Part shown: piece after piece, positions 46,763 through 60,262 of the stretch
How the letters are laid out: each line of letters opens with the position of its first letter
Position numbering within the stretch: the stretch's first letter is position 1
NCBI GenBank assembly: GCA_016617785.1
Contig: JADILM010000001.1
Location: forward strand, 3,968,001 to 4,032,000
DNA: 64,000 nucleotides
Reading direction: 5' to 3'
From: Sporobolomyces roseus
Lineage: Eukaryota > Basidiomycota > Microbotryomycetes > Sporidiobolales > Sporidiobolaceae
Notes under the pieces: model-generated
Told to the model about the DNA's origin: nothing
The model's database searches: none
What the model saw: the letters and a program-made list of their open reading frames with translations, nothing else
Position numbers and translations under genes: made by a program

Positions 46763-49368
46763 ATGACACTTCCTCTGCTACCTCATGGAGACTTGACTGC
46801 GTTCTCCTTCTCCCCCTCCTCGCCACCTAGTACATCAGGATTCACTCGAGATCCTCGTTCCTTCCCTTTCCCTTCCTCTGCATCGCCACCACCTCCAGAT
46901 TTCCCTTCACATGTTTCTCCAGCTCTCCTCTCTCCTCACTCAGCCGCATCTACCGCTTCAATCGCTCAAAGCATCTCACAGAACCTAGGTCCACCGGGAA
47001 GTCCACTCAGACCAGATGATTCAACGATGAATGAAGCGGACCCTACCGGACGAAGAAATATCGGAGATACCCTCAATGTGAAACCTAATTCGGGAGGAGA
47101 TTCAGGGATGGATGTAGAGGATGAACTGAGAAGAGGACCACCTGCAGCGGATATTCCAGGTGGAGATTGTAAAAACGTTTGCATTCGACATGCGAGAATG
47201 GCTAATGGTTCCACGAATTTGATGCTGCAAAAGGTGAAACGTCTCTATCTATCTCTTATCCTTCGTAGACTGACATCGAATCGTTGTAGTCGATCGAAAA
47301 CCTCGCACCGAACGAACAACAAGCAGTCAACACGATTTGGTCCCTCTTCTCTTCCTCCCCTTCAAAACGCCGACTCCTCATCCTTCGCGGTCTCCTCACT
47401 ATCGCCTGTCCCTCTCAGCTTTCCTTCCTACAAGAAGCACTCGCCCTCGAGATGAGACTCGATCCAGTCGAACTCTTACCTCGAGAAGTTACCCTCAAAA
47501 TCTTCGGTTACCTCGATGCAATCTCTCTCGGACGAGCGGCACAGGTTTCCAGAGCATGGAAAGGAATGGCAGATGACGATCTATTGTGGAGAACGATGTG
47601 TGAACAGCACATTGAGAGGAAATGCGAGAAATGTGGTTGGGGTTTACCGTTGTTGGGAGAAAGGAGGAGGAAAGCGAGATTAGCGATGAATGCTTTGCCG
47701 GCGATGAAAGGTGGAGAACTAGGCGGATTCGGAAGGGACAAGGTTATGGAAGATGTCGCGAGTTCAGCCGCCGCCGCTCAACAGCAACACCAACTTCAAC
47801 ATCACCAAGCAGATCAAGATTTCTCGACCACTCCTCTTTCCGCTCTCTCTTCTTCCTCCACAATCGAAGGCGACTCTCATCGACACAAACGATCAAAGAC
47901 GACTTCTCCCGGCCCTTCTCGCACCGCCTCCCCTCGAAACGCTTCTCCTCGTCCCGTTTCTCGCGCTCTCCTCCCCACCACCGATTCTTCCTTACTTCCT
48001 CCCCTCACTCGACCCTGGAAGCACGTCTACTGCGAACGACTCGCCATCGAACGCAATTGGAGACGAGGCACCTGCGTCGCAACCGTTCTCTCTGGCCATA
48101 CCGATTCGATCACTTGCTTGCAAGTAGCTGAAGATCTACCTCATCCCGCTTTCCCAGTCCTCATGACGGGATCATGGGATCGAAGTGTTCGAATCTGGAA
48201 CCTCGAAACTGGAAAGGAGGTTGGAGTATTACGAGGTCACACTCGAGGAGTTCGAGCACTCCAATTCGACGCTACGAAACTCGTTACGGGTAGTATGGAT
48301 TCGACTCTCAAAATCTGGAATTGGAGGACTGGAGAATGTATGAGAACTTTGAGGGGACATCGAGATGCAGTCATTTGTTTGACTTATGACAAGCAGTTAC
48401 TCGTCAGTGGGAGTGGAGATTCGACGATCAGGGTATGGGATTTCGGAACGGGAGAAGTGTACACTCTTAGGGGACACAGTGAATGGGTCAATTCGGTCGC
48501 TCTATGGGGTTCGAAATCGGATGGATGCGATCCTTCGCCCAACTCGACTGGAGAAGTAGGAGCCCCAACAAGTAATCCGGAACTCGCGAAACAATCGAAC
48601 ATGGGCAAATACCTCTTCTCAGCTTCGGACGATGCGACTGTTCGAGTTTGGGACCTCTACACTAGAACTTGCGTTCGAGTCCTCAGTGGTCACGTCGCAC
48701 AAGTTCAATCTCTCAAGGTTTACGTCGTACCCGCCAACGAAACTCAAAAAGATCAATCTTCATTCCCTTCGAATCTCTTACAACCTCCCGCCAACACTCC
48801 CAACAGAGAAGATGGTCCTCTCGCTTCAGGTGGTCCTTCCTGCTCAACGAATCGCCTACCCGTCGGAATCATCTCTCTCGCTCCTCCAGCTTCGACGAAT
48901 CCTCAACCCGATTTCGAGTTCAGCGGTGACAGGAAACCTTTTGTCGTGTCAGCTTCCCTCGATAATACGATCAGAGTGTGGGATGTAGAGAAGGCTCAAT
49001 GTATGAGAACTGGATTCGGTCATCTCGAGGGAGTTTGGGATGTCGATGTAGACAAGTTGAGAATCGTTTCTGCTAGTCATGATCGAACTCTCAAAGTGAG
49101 TCTCACTTCTTGTACGGGATCGGTGAGGCCATGCTCACTGACATTGCCTCGTTCTTCTCGATAGATCTGGGATCGAGATACAGGTCGTTGTCTTCACACT
49201 CTCATCGGTCACAAATCTGCAGTGTATGTCTTTCCACTTTGCTCCATCTCTCCTCGATACTGATTCGCTCTGTTCGATAGTACCTCTGCCCTTCTCACCG
49301 ATCAGCAAATCGTCAGCGGTTCCGACGACGGCGAAATCCGAGTCTGGTCCTTCGCACCCACTTCCTGA
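46763..49368 (+). CDS. MET30: Met30/SconB-type F-box WD40 protein
   Basis: Substrate receptor of an SCF ubiquitin ligase that in fungi controls sulfur-assimilation genes. The N-terminal domain carries the Met30-specific CIRHARMANG block and, after an intron, ENLAPNEQQAVNTIWSLFSS and LLILRGLLTIACPSQLSFLQ. An F-box follows (LLPREVTLKIFGYLDAISLG), then a Gln/His/Ser linker, WKHVYCERLAIERNWRRGTC and a seven-bladed WD40 propeller: SGHTDSITCL, GHTRGVRALQF, GHRDAVICL, GHSEWVNSV, GHVAQVQSL, GHLEGVWDVDV and GHKSA repeats, with VRIWNLE/LKIWNWR-type WD ends. Two blades hold long inserts. The last small exons end RVWSFAPTS at 49368. Sulfur control is inferred from the family, not seen here. Confidence 0.92.
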
Positions 49369-49734
49369 TCCCCCTTTCCCGTCTCTCACTTCCTTTCCCT
49401 TCCTTGATCGTTTCCTTCCTTCCCCTCACGACACTTTGCAATACTCTACTCGGACACTACTCGTCATCATCATCGTCGATTTACTACTGTTGCTTCCAAT
49501 TCTTGTTTAATATCATTCCTCTCTCTTTTTCGTTCCGAATTCGCTCACCATTCTCGTCGAGTAGAGATTCGTTCTTCTCTCAGTTGAATTCATGCCTCGA
49601 AGCTTCAACTCGTCACACGCTCTTGCCGCGGAAACTCCGTCAACGCTAAATCCTCCTCAATTCTCCCTCGTTTGGATTCGGTTTTTCTTCTTTCCTTCTT
49701 CCCCCTCACTTCACCCGCCCTGCCTCAAATCACG
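49369..49734. other. Intergenic, no gene seen
   Basis: Pyrimidine-rich spacer between MET30 and the first tandem paralogue; promoter and leader only. Confidence 0.55.
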
Positions 49735-50677
49735 ATGGCCATACCAGCCCTTGTACTCCCGAAGGGAACGCATGACAGCATAGACGAAGCCCATTGGCAG
49801 CTACTCACTCTCGTCTATCCGATGAGCCACTACAACGTCTACAAGGACGTCAAGGGCGAAGTGAAAAGTTACTTCAGGTGCTGCGCAAAGGGTGCATCGA
49901 CAGAACTAGGCGAAGTTAAGAACTGTCCCTTTTCCGTTGTCGGCAGTCGACCGGACGTCAACTCACGTTGGACGTTGACGATCAAACGAGGCAAGCACAA
50001 CCATGAAAAAGGACAGAAGCGGGAGCCTCCGAAAGACACGCACCTGTGGGAGGTGCTGCAAGCTCTTCGTCAGTTCCTCTACCTATCTACTCAGTGTGGA
50101 AAACTGAATAATGTGGAGACTCCGGTTCTGCAGGGCGAGAGGACTCCGCCGCAGAGAGCGACGACTCTGCTGGTCAGACACCACCAGCTCCACTGTCCCG
50201 AGAGGATCGTCTACGCGTGAGTCGTTCGCTGTACAAAGTCAAGATCTCGGACTTCGCTTACATCTCCTATTACAGCGTCGACATCCCAGCCACTTTGAGG
50301 ACAATCTGGACGAGGACGCAAGGGAGCGTCGAGCCCCGCGGTCCCCTGGGCCTGAAGTCGAGGAGGAATTCGAAGAGGAAATGAAACCGCCAGTCGACGA
50401 CGAACCAAACATTCTCGTCCTCTCCGAGAGTGACGACGACGACAGGACCGACTCCCTCATTACCTTCCTCGACTCTCTTTCATCCACCTTCAAGCTTTCG
50501 AAACTTGTCGACGTTTTTCGCGCGCCAGAAATCGGAGTCGAAACGAAGGAACAGCTTCTCGAAGTCGCTAGAATGGATTTAGGAGTGCTGATGGATGCTT
50601 TGAAGCCAAAGATAGGACTGGGACCGATTCAAGTGTTGAGGAAAGGGTTGAAAGAAGCGATAGAGAGAGAATTTTGA
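49735..50677 (+). CDS. FAR1/WRKY-GCM1-like zinc-motif protein, tandem paralogue A
   Basis: Three exons (49735-50068, 50134-50216, 50276-50677) sum to exactly 272 codons plus stop. The N-terminal domain (about residues 40-95) has RCC, then CPFSV, RWTLT and KHNHEKG. This Cys-Cys-CPF-W-HxH order is typical of FAR1/Mutator-transposase-derived and Aft1-like WRKY-GCM1 zinc domains (compare GCPF...W...EHNH). The middle is acidic and disordered with NILVLSESDDDD, a SUMO-interaction-like motif (50406-50441). The C-terminal 75 residues (LITFLDSLSSTFKLSKLVDV, QLLEVARMDL, GPIQVLRKGLKEAIEREF) match the end of the next gene and look like a small helical, SAM-like bundle. Start context (cacgATGg) is good. 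A DNA-binding or SUMO-linked nuclear role is inference. Confidence 0.72.
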
Positions 50678-50933
50678 TGTGGAGTATGGGAAAGAACGGA
50701 ATGGGGAGGAGGGACTGAGGGAGAAAGACCGCTTGTACTGACCTTGGTGTATAGCAACTCTAGTCAAGTGATTGTTGATGATGAGAGATGAGTGCGAGCT
50801 CGTCTATCCAGATAAAGCTTTGTATCTCGAGCATTCCTCGACCTAGGTTTTTGTTTTTCTTCCGACACAACAACATTCCATCCTCTCTTCATCACCCTCG
50901 TCACTCTCATCTACTCCAACGACTCCTGGAGAA

Positions 50934-52135
50934 ATGTACGACTTCCCTTCCCTCCCGTCTCCAACCGAACAATTCAAAGACCTCCGCAAGCTTTACGATC
51001 GATTACTTCTCTCCGTCTTCCCCATCTCTGCTTACACTCTCGATCGCACCCACGACCCGATCTTGACTTGCAACTTTCATTGTGCTCGAGGACTTCAGCG
51101 TCACGTCGGATTCGGAGCGTGCCCATTCGTAGTCAAGGCCGAACGAGCGAGCTTGAAAACCCCTTGGACTGTCGTTAGTCCTCTTGAATACGATCATGAT
51201 CATGAACCTATCCCACTTTCACGTCCTAGGAGAGGTACGGCGCTCGCTGAGGCACTCGAAAAGTTTGGAGTGGGCGACGAGTTTTGGATGAACGGTAAGT
51301 TCGAAAGGTTCATTTCGAGCGTGAAACTTGTCTCGAGGGTTATTGATGCAGTCTCGTGTCCTCAATAGGAGACAACGGAGGAAAGGATGACGAAGATGGT
51401 GAGAAGGAGGAGAAGCCAATGGGATCTGACGAGGAGGGAGATGAGGATCAATTGGGACAGGCAGATTTCGGTTCTACTCCTCCAGTACAGGTTCGTCGCG
51501 AATCTCACTGGATGCCAATCAAGATACTTGACTGCTAAGCTACTCACGCACACCTTGATCAGGAGCAACCTCTCTCTCCCGATGGATTGCGCTATCAGAA
51601 ACGACAGAAACTCAAGTTGAGTGGACGAGCACGAGAACGATCGTCGAGCAGGGGTCTGGAAGTGATAGATCTGACTGGAGAGGACGACGAAGAAGAAGAT
51701 GAGGAATACGAAGCGGGATCAGAAGCAAACGAAGTAGAGTCAAACGTCGACGAGGCAGAGCAGGAGAAGGAGCAGGAACTGGGCCAAGCAGATGACAGCG
51801 GTGTTTTCGTTGGCTCAGACGTCGAAGAGGATGTCAAGTCGATCAATGAAGCGGAGGAAGAGGAACAAGAACAACGCGACGGTTCTGAAGAAGCTGTTCC
51901 CTCGCAGTACGCCCAATTCAAGCAGTATCTTGATACGCTGGACCCAGAATTCCGGTTGGGTTGGTGTGTCGATACATTGTGGGATCGACCATTCTTGATC
52001 AGGAGTGAGAGGCAATTGTTGATGGTCGCGAGGAAGGATTTGAAAGGATTAATGGAGCTGTTTACGAAGGAGACGGCGTTCGGGCCAGCTTGCGCTCTGA
52101 GACAGGGACTTGAAGATGCACTGGATCGAGAGTAG
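50934..52135 (+). CDS. FAR1/WRKY-GCM1-like zinc-motif protein, tandem paralogue B
   Basis: Three exons (50934-51294, 51369-51490, 51563-52135) encode 351 residues. It repeats the plan of the gene 256 bases upstream: LTCNFHC, then GACPFVV, PWTVV and DHDHEP form the zinc domain (about residues 42-90); an acidic linker contains VIDLTGEDDEEED (51660-51698), a textbook SUMO-interaction motif; and the C-terminus (QYLDTLDPEFRLGWCVDTLW, QLLMVARKDLKGLM, FGPACALRQGLEDALDRE) aligns with paralogue A. The linker is much longer and richer in Glu than in A. The two genes clearly arose by tandem duplication but have diverged widely. No transposase catalytic domain is present, so these are stand-alone proteins. 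Function unknown. Confidence 0.75.
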
Positions 52136-52369
52136 GAGGGAGGGAGGGAGCGGGGAAGGAAGGTCGAGGGAGGTTGAGGGGAAGTAAGGTTGTAGACTAG
52201 CGAGGGAAGGTTTGTAGAGTTGTTGGAATCGTTTGCCGACGTCTGTAGTAGCTTCAGATGGATCTAGTTGTTGTCTGGAGCTACTCTGTAAGATCGAGAG
52301 TTGTGGTAGGAAGCAAAGAGCGAACGAGAAAGGAATCGCTTTTTGACCCCCACCAACTACTCTTCAACT

Positions 52370-54708
<2,339 letters not shown>

Positions 54709-55032
54709 TAAAGCACTGTCTCCTGAATCAACACTCTTTAATCGACGCGTCTGTAAGTGAGAGAAGGACTTTGTCGATTCCTGTACGAGCGAAAGGATCA
54801 AAGGGAGAAAGAATAGCTACAACGAGAAAAGTGAAAAGGCTATGTAGACAGTTTGAGAGGGAGAAGAGAGGTAGTGATGGACATTTTCTAGAGGGTGTAT
54901 TGTAGATTGTAACGACATGAACAAGGGAAGAACTGAAGAGCGAGGGGAAAGAAGGGAGGAAACAGAGAGAAAGGCACAGATTGGAAAACTATACAACCGA
55001 GAAGTCTATGAGGAGAAGTAACGAGTTCAGAG
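54709..55032. other. Convergent intergenic spacer
   Basis: Lies between the SRP54 stop and the stop of the minus-strand membrane-protein gene. An AATAAA overlaps the SRP54 stop codon (54707-54712). No gene seen. Confidence 0.55.
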
Positions 55033-55953
55033 CTAGTCGTCCTTCGCTTTCGTGAAAGATAGACTCGGCTGTAGGGTCGAGGTTCTCCTGGGAGCGACTG
55101 GTGGAGGACCGTTGTGAACTTTGCCCCCTGCGAAATAATCTCCTCCCGCTCCTCCTCCTCCTCCTGCATCACTCTCAGCTCCCGGTGTCTGCGCTTCTCC
55201 ATCTGTCGTATCTCCACCGAATAACGGTCCATCCAATCCAATCGAAGGAGCTCTGTGTCGATTCATTGATTTCGAAGAATAAGGAGTATCTCCATCACTC
55301 GCGCTCGAGATTGAAGCCTTCCTAGTTCTCGATCTTGATTTTGAGCGTGATTGTTTACGTGAGATCATAGTTTCGTCAATTGAGGGAAGGGCAGAGGTAG
55401 TTGAAGCTGGAGAGGAAATGGGAGAATTTGACGCTTCGGAGGAAGATGAGGAAGGGACGGAAGAATCATTGCCTCCGGGTGAAGAGGGAGAAATGAAGGC
55501 TGGTGGTTCAGGATCTTTGAACCGAATACTGTCATCAATCGAAGGTGGGTTCAGTTTGAAACGAGTTCGCCGATTTGAAAGTGGGGAGATTTGAGGAGGA
55601 ACAGATTGTAAACTCACGTTGAAGCGTATCCCAGTGGTCTCAATACTAATTTGAAGAATGCCCATCCTATCACATCAGCCTGTACACAGTCAAGAGAGGT
55701 GAGATTAGCTTGTATGCGGAAGAATCAGGGGAAAGAGAGAGAGAGAGAGTCGACAGTGGCAAGGGTTACAGAGGGAAGGGGAACGTACCAATGCTAATGC
55801 AGCTACGGGTAAGAAGCATAGAGCAGCTAGTAGCCTGAACAAGGTAGGTAACACTTGAATGTGGTCTTGTAATTTATCGAGTTGAGGTTCAGTGTATACC
55901 GCTAACCAAGGTAATGGGTTCACTCTAGAGGCAAAGGGAATGGCAGATGCCAT
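55033..55953 (-). CDS. Small membrane protein with disordered C-terminus, unknown function
   Basis: Three exons spliced by eye. Exon 1 begins MASAIPFASRVNPLPWLAVY and ends with a hydrophobic segment (LFRLLAALCFLPVAALAL). An intron (gtacgt...tgtacag) joins to ADVIGWAFFKLVLRPLGYAS, apparently continuing or pairing the membrane segment. A second intron of about 90 nt (gtgagt...gatgacag) joins to IRFKDPEPPAFISPSS and a Ser/Pro/Gly-rich tail with a basic patch (RKQSRSKSRSRTRK), ending SFTKAKDD. One or two transmembrane helices near the N-terminus and a disordered cytosolic tail are predicted. I do not recognise the family. Confidence 0.6.
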
Positions 55954-56444
55954 ATAGTCGCGAGTTGTAGTCGAGTTTGAAGTGAGAAGTGATGGAGAGT
56001 GGGTCAAGATTAATTTCGCAAGAAATTTCGCAAGTCGAAGCCAAGTTTTCCAAACTGAATCCTGCGAATCCACCCGCAGCTCTAACCCGCTCATACAGTC
56101 TCAACGTACTCTCCTGTCTCGAGGGAGTATAGCAAGCTTTTCGTGAAACCGTTGATCGACGAAAACTCTCTTTCAGTTGCGAAGGGGGGTCATTATGAAT
56201 GTTGGAGCTTGAGCTGCTTCTCCCATCTCTTATCGCAGCTCCCTTCCGACCCACGTTCGTTCGAAGCAGTCACCTTCCCCCAGACCCACATTGAATCGGT
56301 TCGCGTCGGAAGTGGTATCGCTGCGAAAGAGCTTCGTTTTCAGTTGTTTCGGCAACCTCGAATCTAGCTCGTAGCCTTCCGAGACGTGAGAGAGAGCAAC
56401 TGAGAAGAGACGAGCTGGAAGTTGCACCACTGAGAGAGCTGCGC
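55954..56444. other. Intergenic, no gene seen
   Basis: About 490 bases between two minus-strand genes. Frames here overlap the uncertain 3' end of the upstream gene and have no independent support. Confidence 0.45.
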
Positions 56445-57924
56445 TCAACAGAGAAGAAACCGCTTCGAATCGCAACGAAAGAGGTAAGAAGGAGGGCAGC
56501 TATCGGCGCTGGAACGAAAGCAAAGTGTGAAGAGCTTGTTGAAGAAGCGAAGCATTCCTGTGTAGCGGTGAGCGAGGGAGTCAGCTTACACCCGTGCAAG
56601 TCCAGCTCAACGAACGACTCCGAGCGAATCTCGAGTAGGGAAGGAAGAAAAGCTCACTATTCGAAACCGTAGTTGCGACGTTGTCGATGAGAGAGTTGTT
56701 GGTGATCGAGGGAGTGTTGGACTGCTGTATGAGAAGAGCTTGAAGCAGGGTTGTACCGACTCTGTCAACGATTCGATTCAATATTCGCTGCGCGTAAATC
56801 GAGCTCAGACGGGCAGACCGTACCAGCTGATCCGCTCCAGGCAAGCGCGACGGGCCTCGCTGCGGAGTCCAGATAGGAGCAATGTCGATAGGACAGTCGG
56901 GATAGCGAATCTTGAGTTCTCTCGGCAATAGTTTGTTCATCTGGATTCGCACTTCCTCTGGCGTTTGCTGCGCAAGTACTCGCAACTTCAGTCAGCTCAA
57001 CCGAAGCTGATGGTAACGTGGTAAACGTGACATACCTTGAGGAGCGTCAGTGCGTCGTTATAAGATAAAAAGCTCCGCTGATCGCGTAATTTTGAAACTC
57101 CGATCCTCACCCATCTTGCAAGCGCTTGAAGCTGTGCCTCAGTTCTCACGGGATTTACGGATCTACCAAATCCCCATTGGAGAAACGACGCTCCTAAGAC
57201 CTTCCAGAACAGATTGAACTGCGAGGTCAAAGATGGCTTCTTCGCATTCGGGTGATTCTCGCACAACTGGTTGATCGCTTCGTCGATTGGTTGGAGTACA
57301 CTCCGGATCTTGCCCTATAGAAGCGAAAGATCGGTAATCGGACAGCAGTTTCGAGACATGAACGCACCATCAAGACCTCCCAAGGTTGTATCGCCTTCAT
57401 CAAAGAGTGCACGGTAGCCGGCACAGCTACGGAGAGCTTCTTGTTCTCTCGGTCTCCAAAATTTGGTATCTATTGCAGCTGTGTCAGCGCAGCTAAAAGG
57501 CGGAAAGATGGAATGAAGCTTACAAACTGGCTGCAGAAATCTTCTCGACTTTGTATCTCGAGATTGAAGACTCCTTCGCCCTGGAGTCGTAGGTAGACAC
57601 ATGTGGCGGTGACTGTCTCCATCTTGGTAGACTCAGTACGCAATTGACCCTCAAGCCTTTCCCACGTTGCCAGTTTCCACTGTCCAAACCAGTCATCCGA
57701 AATATCGTCGAGCCGAAAGTAGACGTTGCCTTCTCCGATGGACAACCAGACCGCTCTGCAAGTCTCGATGAGAGGGAAAGTGTTTGGGTCGTAGCATTTC
57801 GGCAGGTGGCGCTTCGGAGTCGAAGGAGCAGGAATTCGAGATGGCGTAGCTGCAGGGCGATCGTGGAGTCGCCTGTAGTTGAAGCCGGTCACCGGATCGC
57901 GCTCTTCGTCGTTACGATAAGCCA
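56445..57924 (-). CDS. Unrecognised helical protein
   Basis: No known family. Exon 1 starts MAYRNDEERDPVTGFNYRRL and contains ETCRAVWLSIGEGNVYFRLD and VTATCVYLRLQGEGVFNLEI. Splicing at CSQF|IPNFGDRENKKLSVAVP keeps a sensible helical frame (VHSLMKAIQPWEVLM), followed by GKIRSVLQPIDEAINQLCEN, FWKVLGASFLQWGFGRSVNP, ALARWVRIGVSKLRDQRSFL and, after another intron, QTPEEVRIQMNKLLPRELKI. Later segments (SRLPGADQLVRSARLSS; GTTLLQALLIQQSN) are helical. The C-terminal exon and the stop at 56445 are uncertain. The frame is open upstream to 58180 with a hydrophobic run just before the chosen ATG, so a longer N-terminus with a membrane anchor cannot be excluded. Confidence 0.5.
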
Positions 57925-58270
57925 TCGCGATAATGAAAAGGCTGAACAGGACGAAAGAGGATCGCAAACTTGGATGGCTATCTGCTCCGCCGGCGTCCGC
58001 GGCGTTGACGCTAATTGGAAAGAATCGGTCAGATCGAATCAGACTAGGGTTACATTTACGGCAGATGAGCGCTGAGCTGGGATCGAGGAAGGGAAGAGGG
58101 CGAAAGGAGGTGATATATACGAGGCGAAACGAAATTTGCAGTTTTGCGATGAATTGCGATAATCTGTACATTCTATACAAGTCTGAGAGTTTTGAGAAGC
58201 GTCAGCGAGCGTTATACAAAAGAAGAGAGAAAGCAGAAACTGACCTATAGACACGCTACAAATCGCTCTT
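57925..58270. other. Intergenic, promoter of the 56.4-57.9 kb gene
   Basis: Lies between two minus-strand genes. The in-frame upstream extension of the 57924 start covers part of it; otherwise nothing recognised. Confidence 0.45.
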
Positions 58271-60128
58271 CTACGGCATCGAAGCCAACCTAACCCTCTC
58301 CTTCCCCGCCACTTCATCTGCTATCCTCCTCTCCCGATCCTCCTCCGCCTGCCTCTTGAGTTCCTCCCACCCCTTCACCGCATTCTCCGCATCATGTCGA
58401 ATGAAATGCCCTTGCAAAGCAGCCATACTAACCCTCGTACCTTCCTTCACAGCACTCTCGACCATCCCTACCATCTCCTCCTTCAAGCTTTCGAATCGCT
58501 CAGTTGAAAGTTCAGCTTGATCCGAGTAAAACCGGTGGAAGAGTTCTCGAGTTTGGTAAGAAGTCGCATCGTCGATTAATTCTTTCAGGTCGACTCGTCC
58601 CGGTCGGATCAAAGCGGGATCGAGCTTCTCGAGGTGATTCGTTGTGAGGAAGAGGATACGCTGAGAGGTCGAAGAGGCGACTCCATCGAGAGCGTTGAGG
58701 AGACCGGAGAAAGTTACGTTACTGTTGAAGCTGTTTGATCGAATCGTTCTCGAATCAGTCAGAGACTCTCGGCTTAGCGCTCTTTATGTGAAGTGAAAGA
58801 CTCACCCAGCTTCACCAGTTTGTTGACGTTTCGAAAACGCCGCATCGATATCCTCCAACAAGACCACACTTCTCTCCGGTGCATTCGCGAGTAGATGGTT
58901 CAGCTTGTCGTCGGTCAATCCTCGTTCCGAAAGGTTGAGAACACAGATGTTGTAATCGATCGAACCGGCGAGAGCTTGAATGAAGGAAGATTTGCCAGAT
59001 CCTGGTGGACCGTGCAAGAGGTATCCTCTCCGATATGGAATACCTGTGATGAGAGGGAGACATCAGTATCAGTCGAGAGAAAAGGGTAAAGAAAACTTAC
59101 CTCGCTCAGAATACCATCTCCCTCGACTCATGAATGATTTGACATCGTCTACAACCCTCTCCTTGACTCCCTCATCCAGCACTACACTCTCCAATAACCT
59201 CTTCTCTCTCGGTCTCCCAAAAGGTCTCCATTCCGCTCCCCAAGCCGTATAAATCACTGTTCGACCAACTACCGCTTGTTGAGCCAATTTTCTCGCTTCG
59301 TTGAGGAGTGCTGGAAAGAGAGATCGATCTCGAGATAGTGTCGTCAAGTGTACTGTCTCCCAAGGTGTGCCCGAGTTGAGGTCGAGCATATTGGTCGCTC
59401 GTTCTCGTTTGACCTGTAACGAGAATACGAATTGGGAATCAGCGAGATGAACTCTTCGCAAGTTTCCAATTCCTCCTTCCTTACCTGAAACCAAGCGTCT
59501 TTGTATCTGAAGTAATGCGTCCCAGGTCCGGGCACGAGACTAAACTCAGCTGAAGAACTCCCATCTTTCCTCTGTTCATACTTTGTCTCGACTGCCAACT
59601 CGTGACTCTTGACCCTACTCGCCAACCCTTCGATCCCTCTCAACGGTTTCTGAGCAAGTTTAGCTTGGTGGGCTGATTGATGTGACATCCATTGAAGGAA
59701 CCAGAGGTACGAGGGATCTTTCGAGGAGATTTCGAGAGAAACTAGTAATCTTCTTTGGGCGAGGGTTGCACCGTAGACTGCTGATCGTCGGAGGATTTGT
59801 GCTCCTACTCCTAATGCCTATCGATCTGAGTCGTTAGCTTGACATGAACGAGCACATGGAGAGGTTTGAACGAACCATGAGTCCGAAACCAGCGGAAAAG
59901 TAAGGACTTAAGGGGATGAAGGGAGTCAAGTCAGCTCAATCAGGATAGCGGAGAGCCTAGTAGAGCTTACTTTGAATCTAATGCAGTCTGTACCAATCCT
60001 CTTAGTCCTGTAGGTTTGTCTGTAATCGGATCCGATAAATTGTTGGAAGCGACATCTACTGAACTCGCTATCTCGCTTGATGGACCGGCTGTAGGTTGAT
60101 TCATAGCTGTTGGTAAAGGTGGTGGCAT
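58271..60128 (-). CDS. BCS1: Mitochondrial AAA ATPase Bcs1
   Basis: Inner-membrane AAA protein that inserts the Rieske iron-sulfur subunit into complex III. After a Ser/Thr/Pro N-terminus ([16 protein letters not shown]) comes the single membrane segment ([20 protein letters not shown]) and the BCS1-specific domain ([46 protein letters not shown]). The AAA domain has [20 protein letters not shown] (Walker A), [13 protein letters not shown] (Walker B), [20 protein letters not shown] (sensor 1) and [11 protein letters not shown] (arginine finger). The C-terminal helices end RVRLASMP at 58271. Introns interrupt it in at least four places. The start at 60128 (actATGcc) is 135 bases from the divergent uS9m start. 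Assignment is secure. Confidence 0.94.
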
Positions 60129-60262
60129 AGTCGTATAAAGCAGAGCAGAGTGTATGGTAGGAGATGAAGCGATCACTTTCTCCCATCTTCGAAAGTTCCA
60201 GTTCGACTCTGGCCTCAACCAACCACTCACGACTCGTTGAAGAGCAAGAGGGGCTCGCTAGA

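Noticed and set aside
47622..48131. 169-codon plus-strand frame inside MET30
   Set aside because: Alternate frame of a clear WD40 gene; Arg/Ser-rich with no features.
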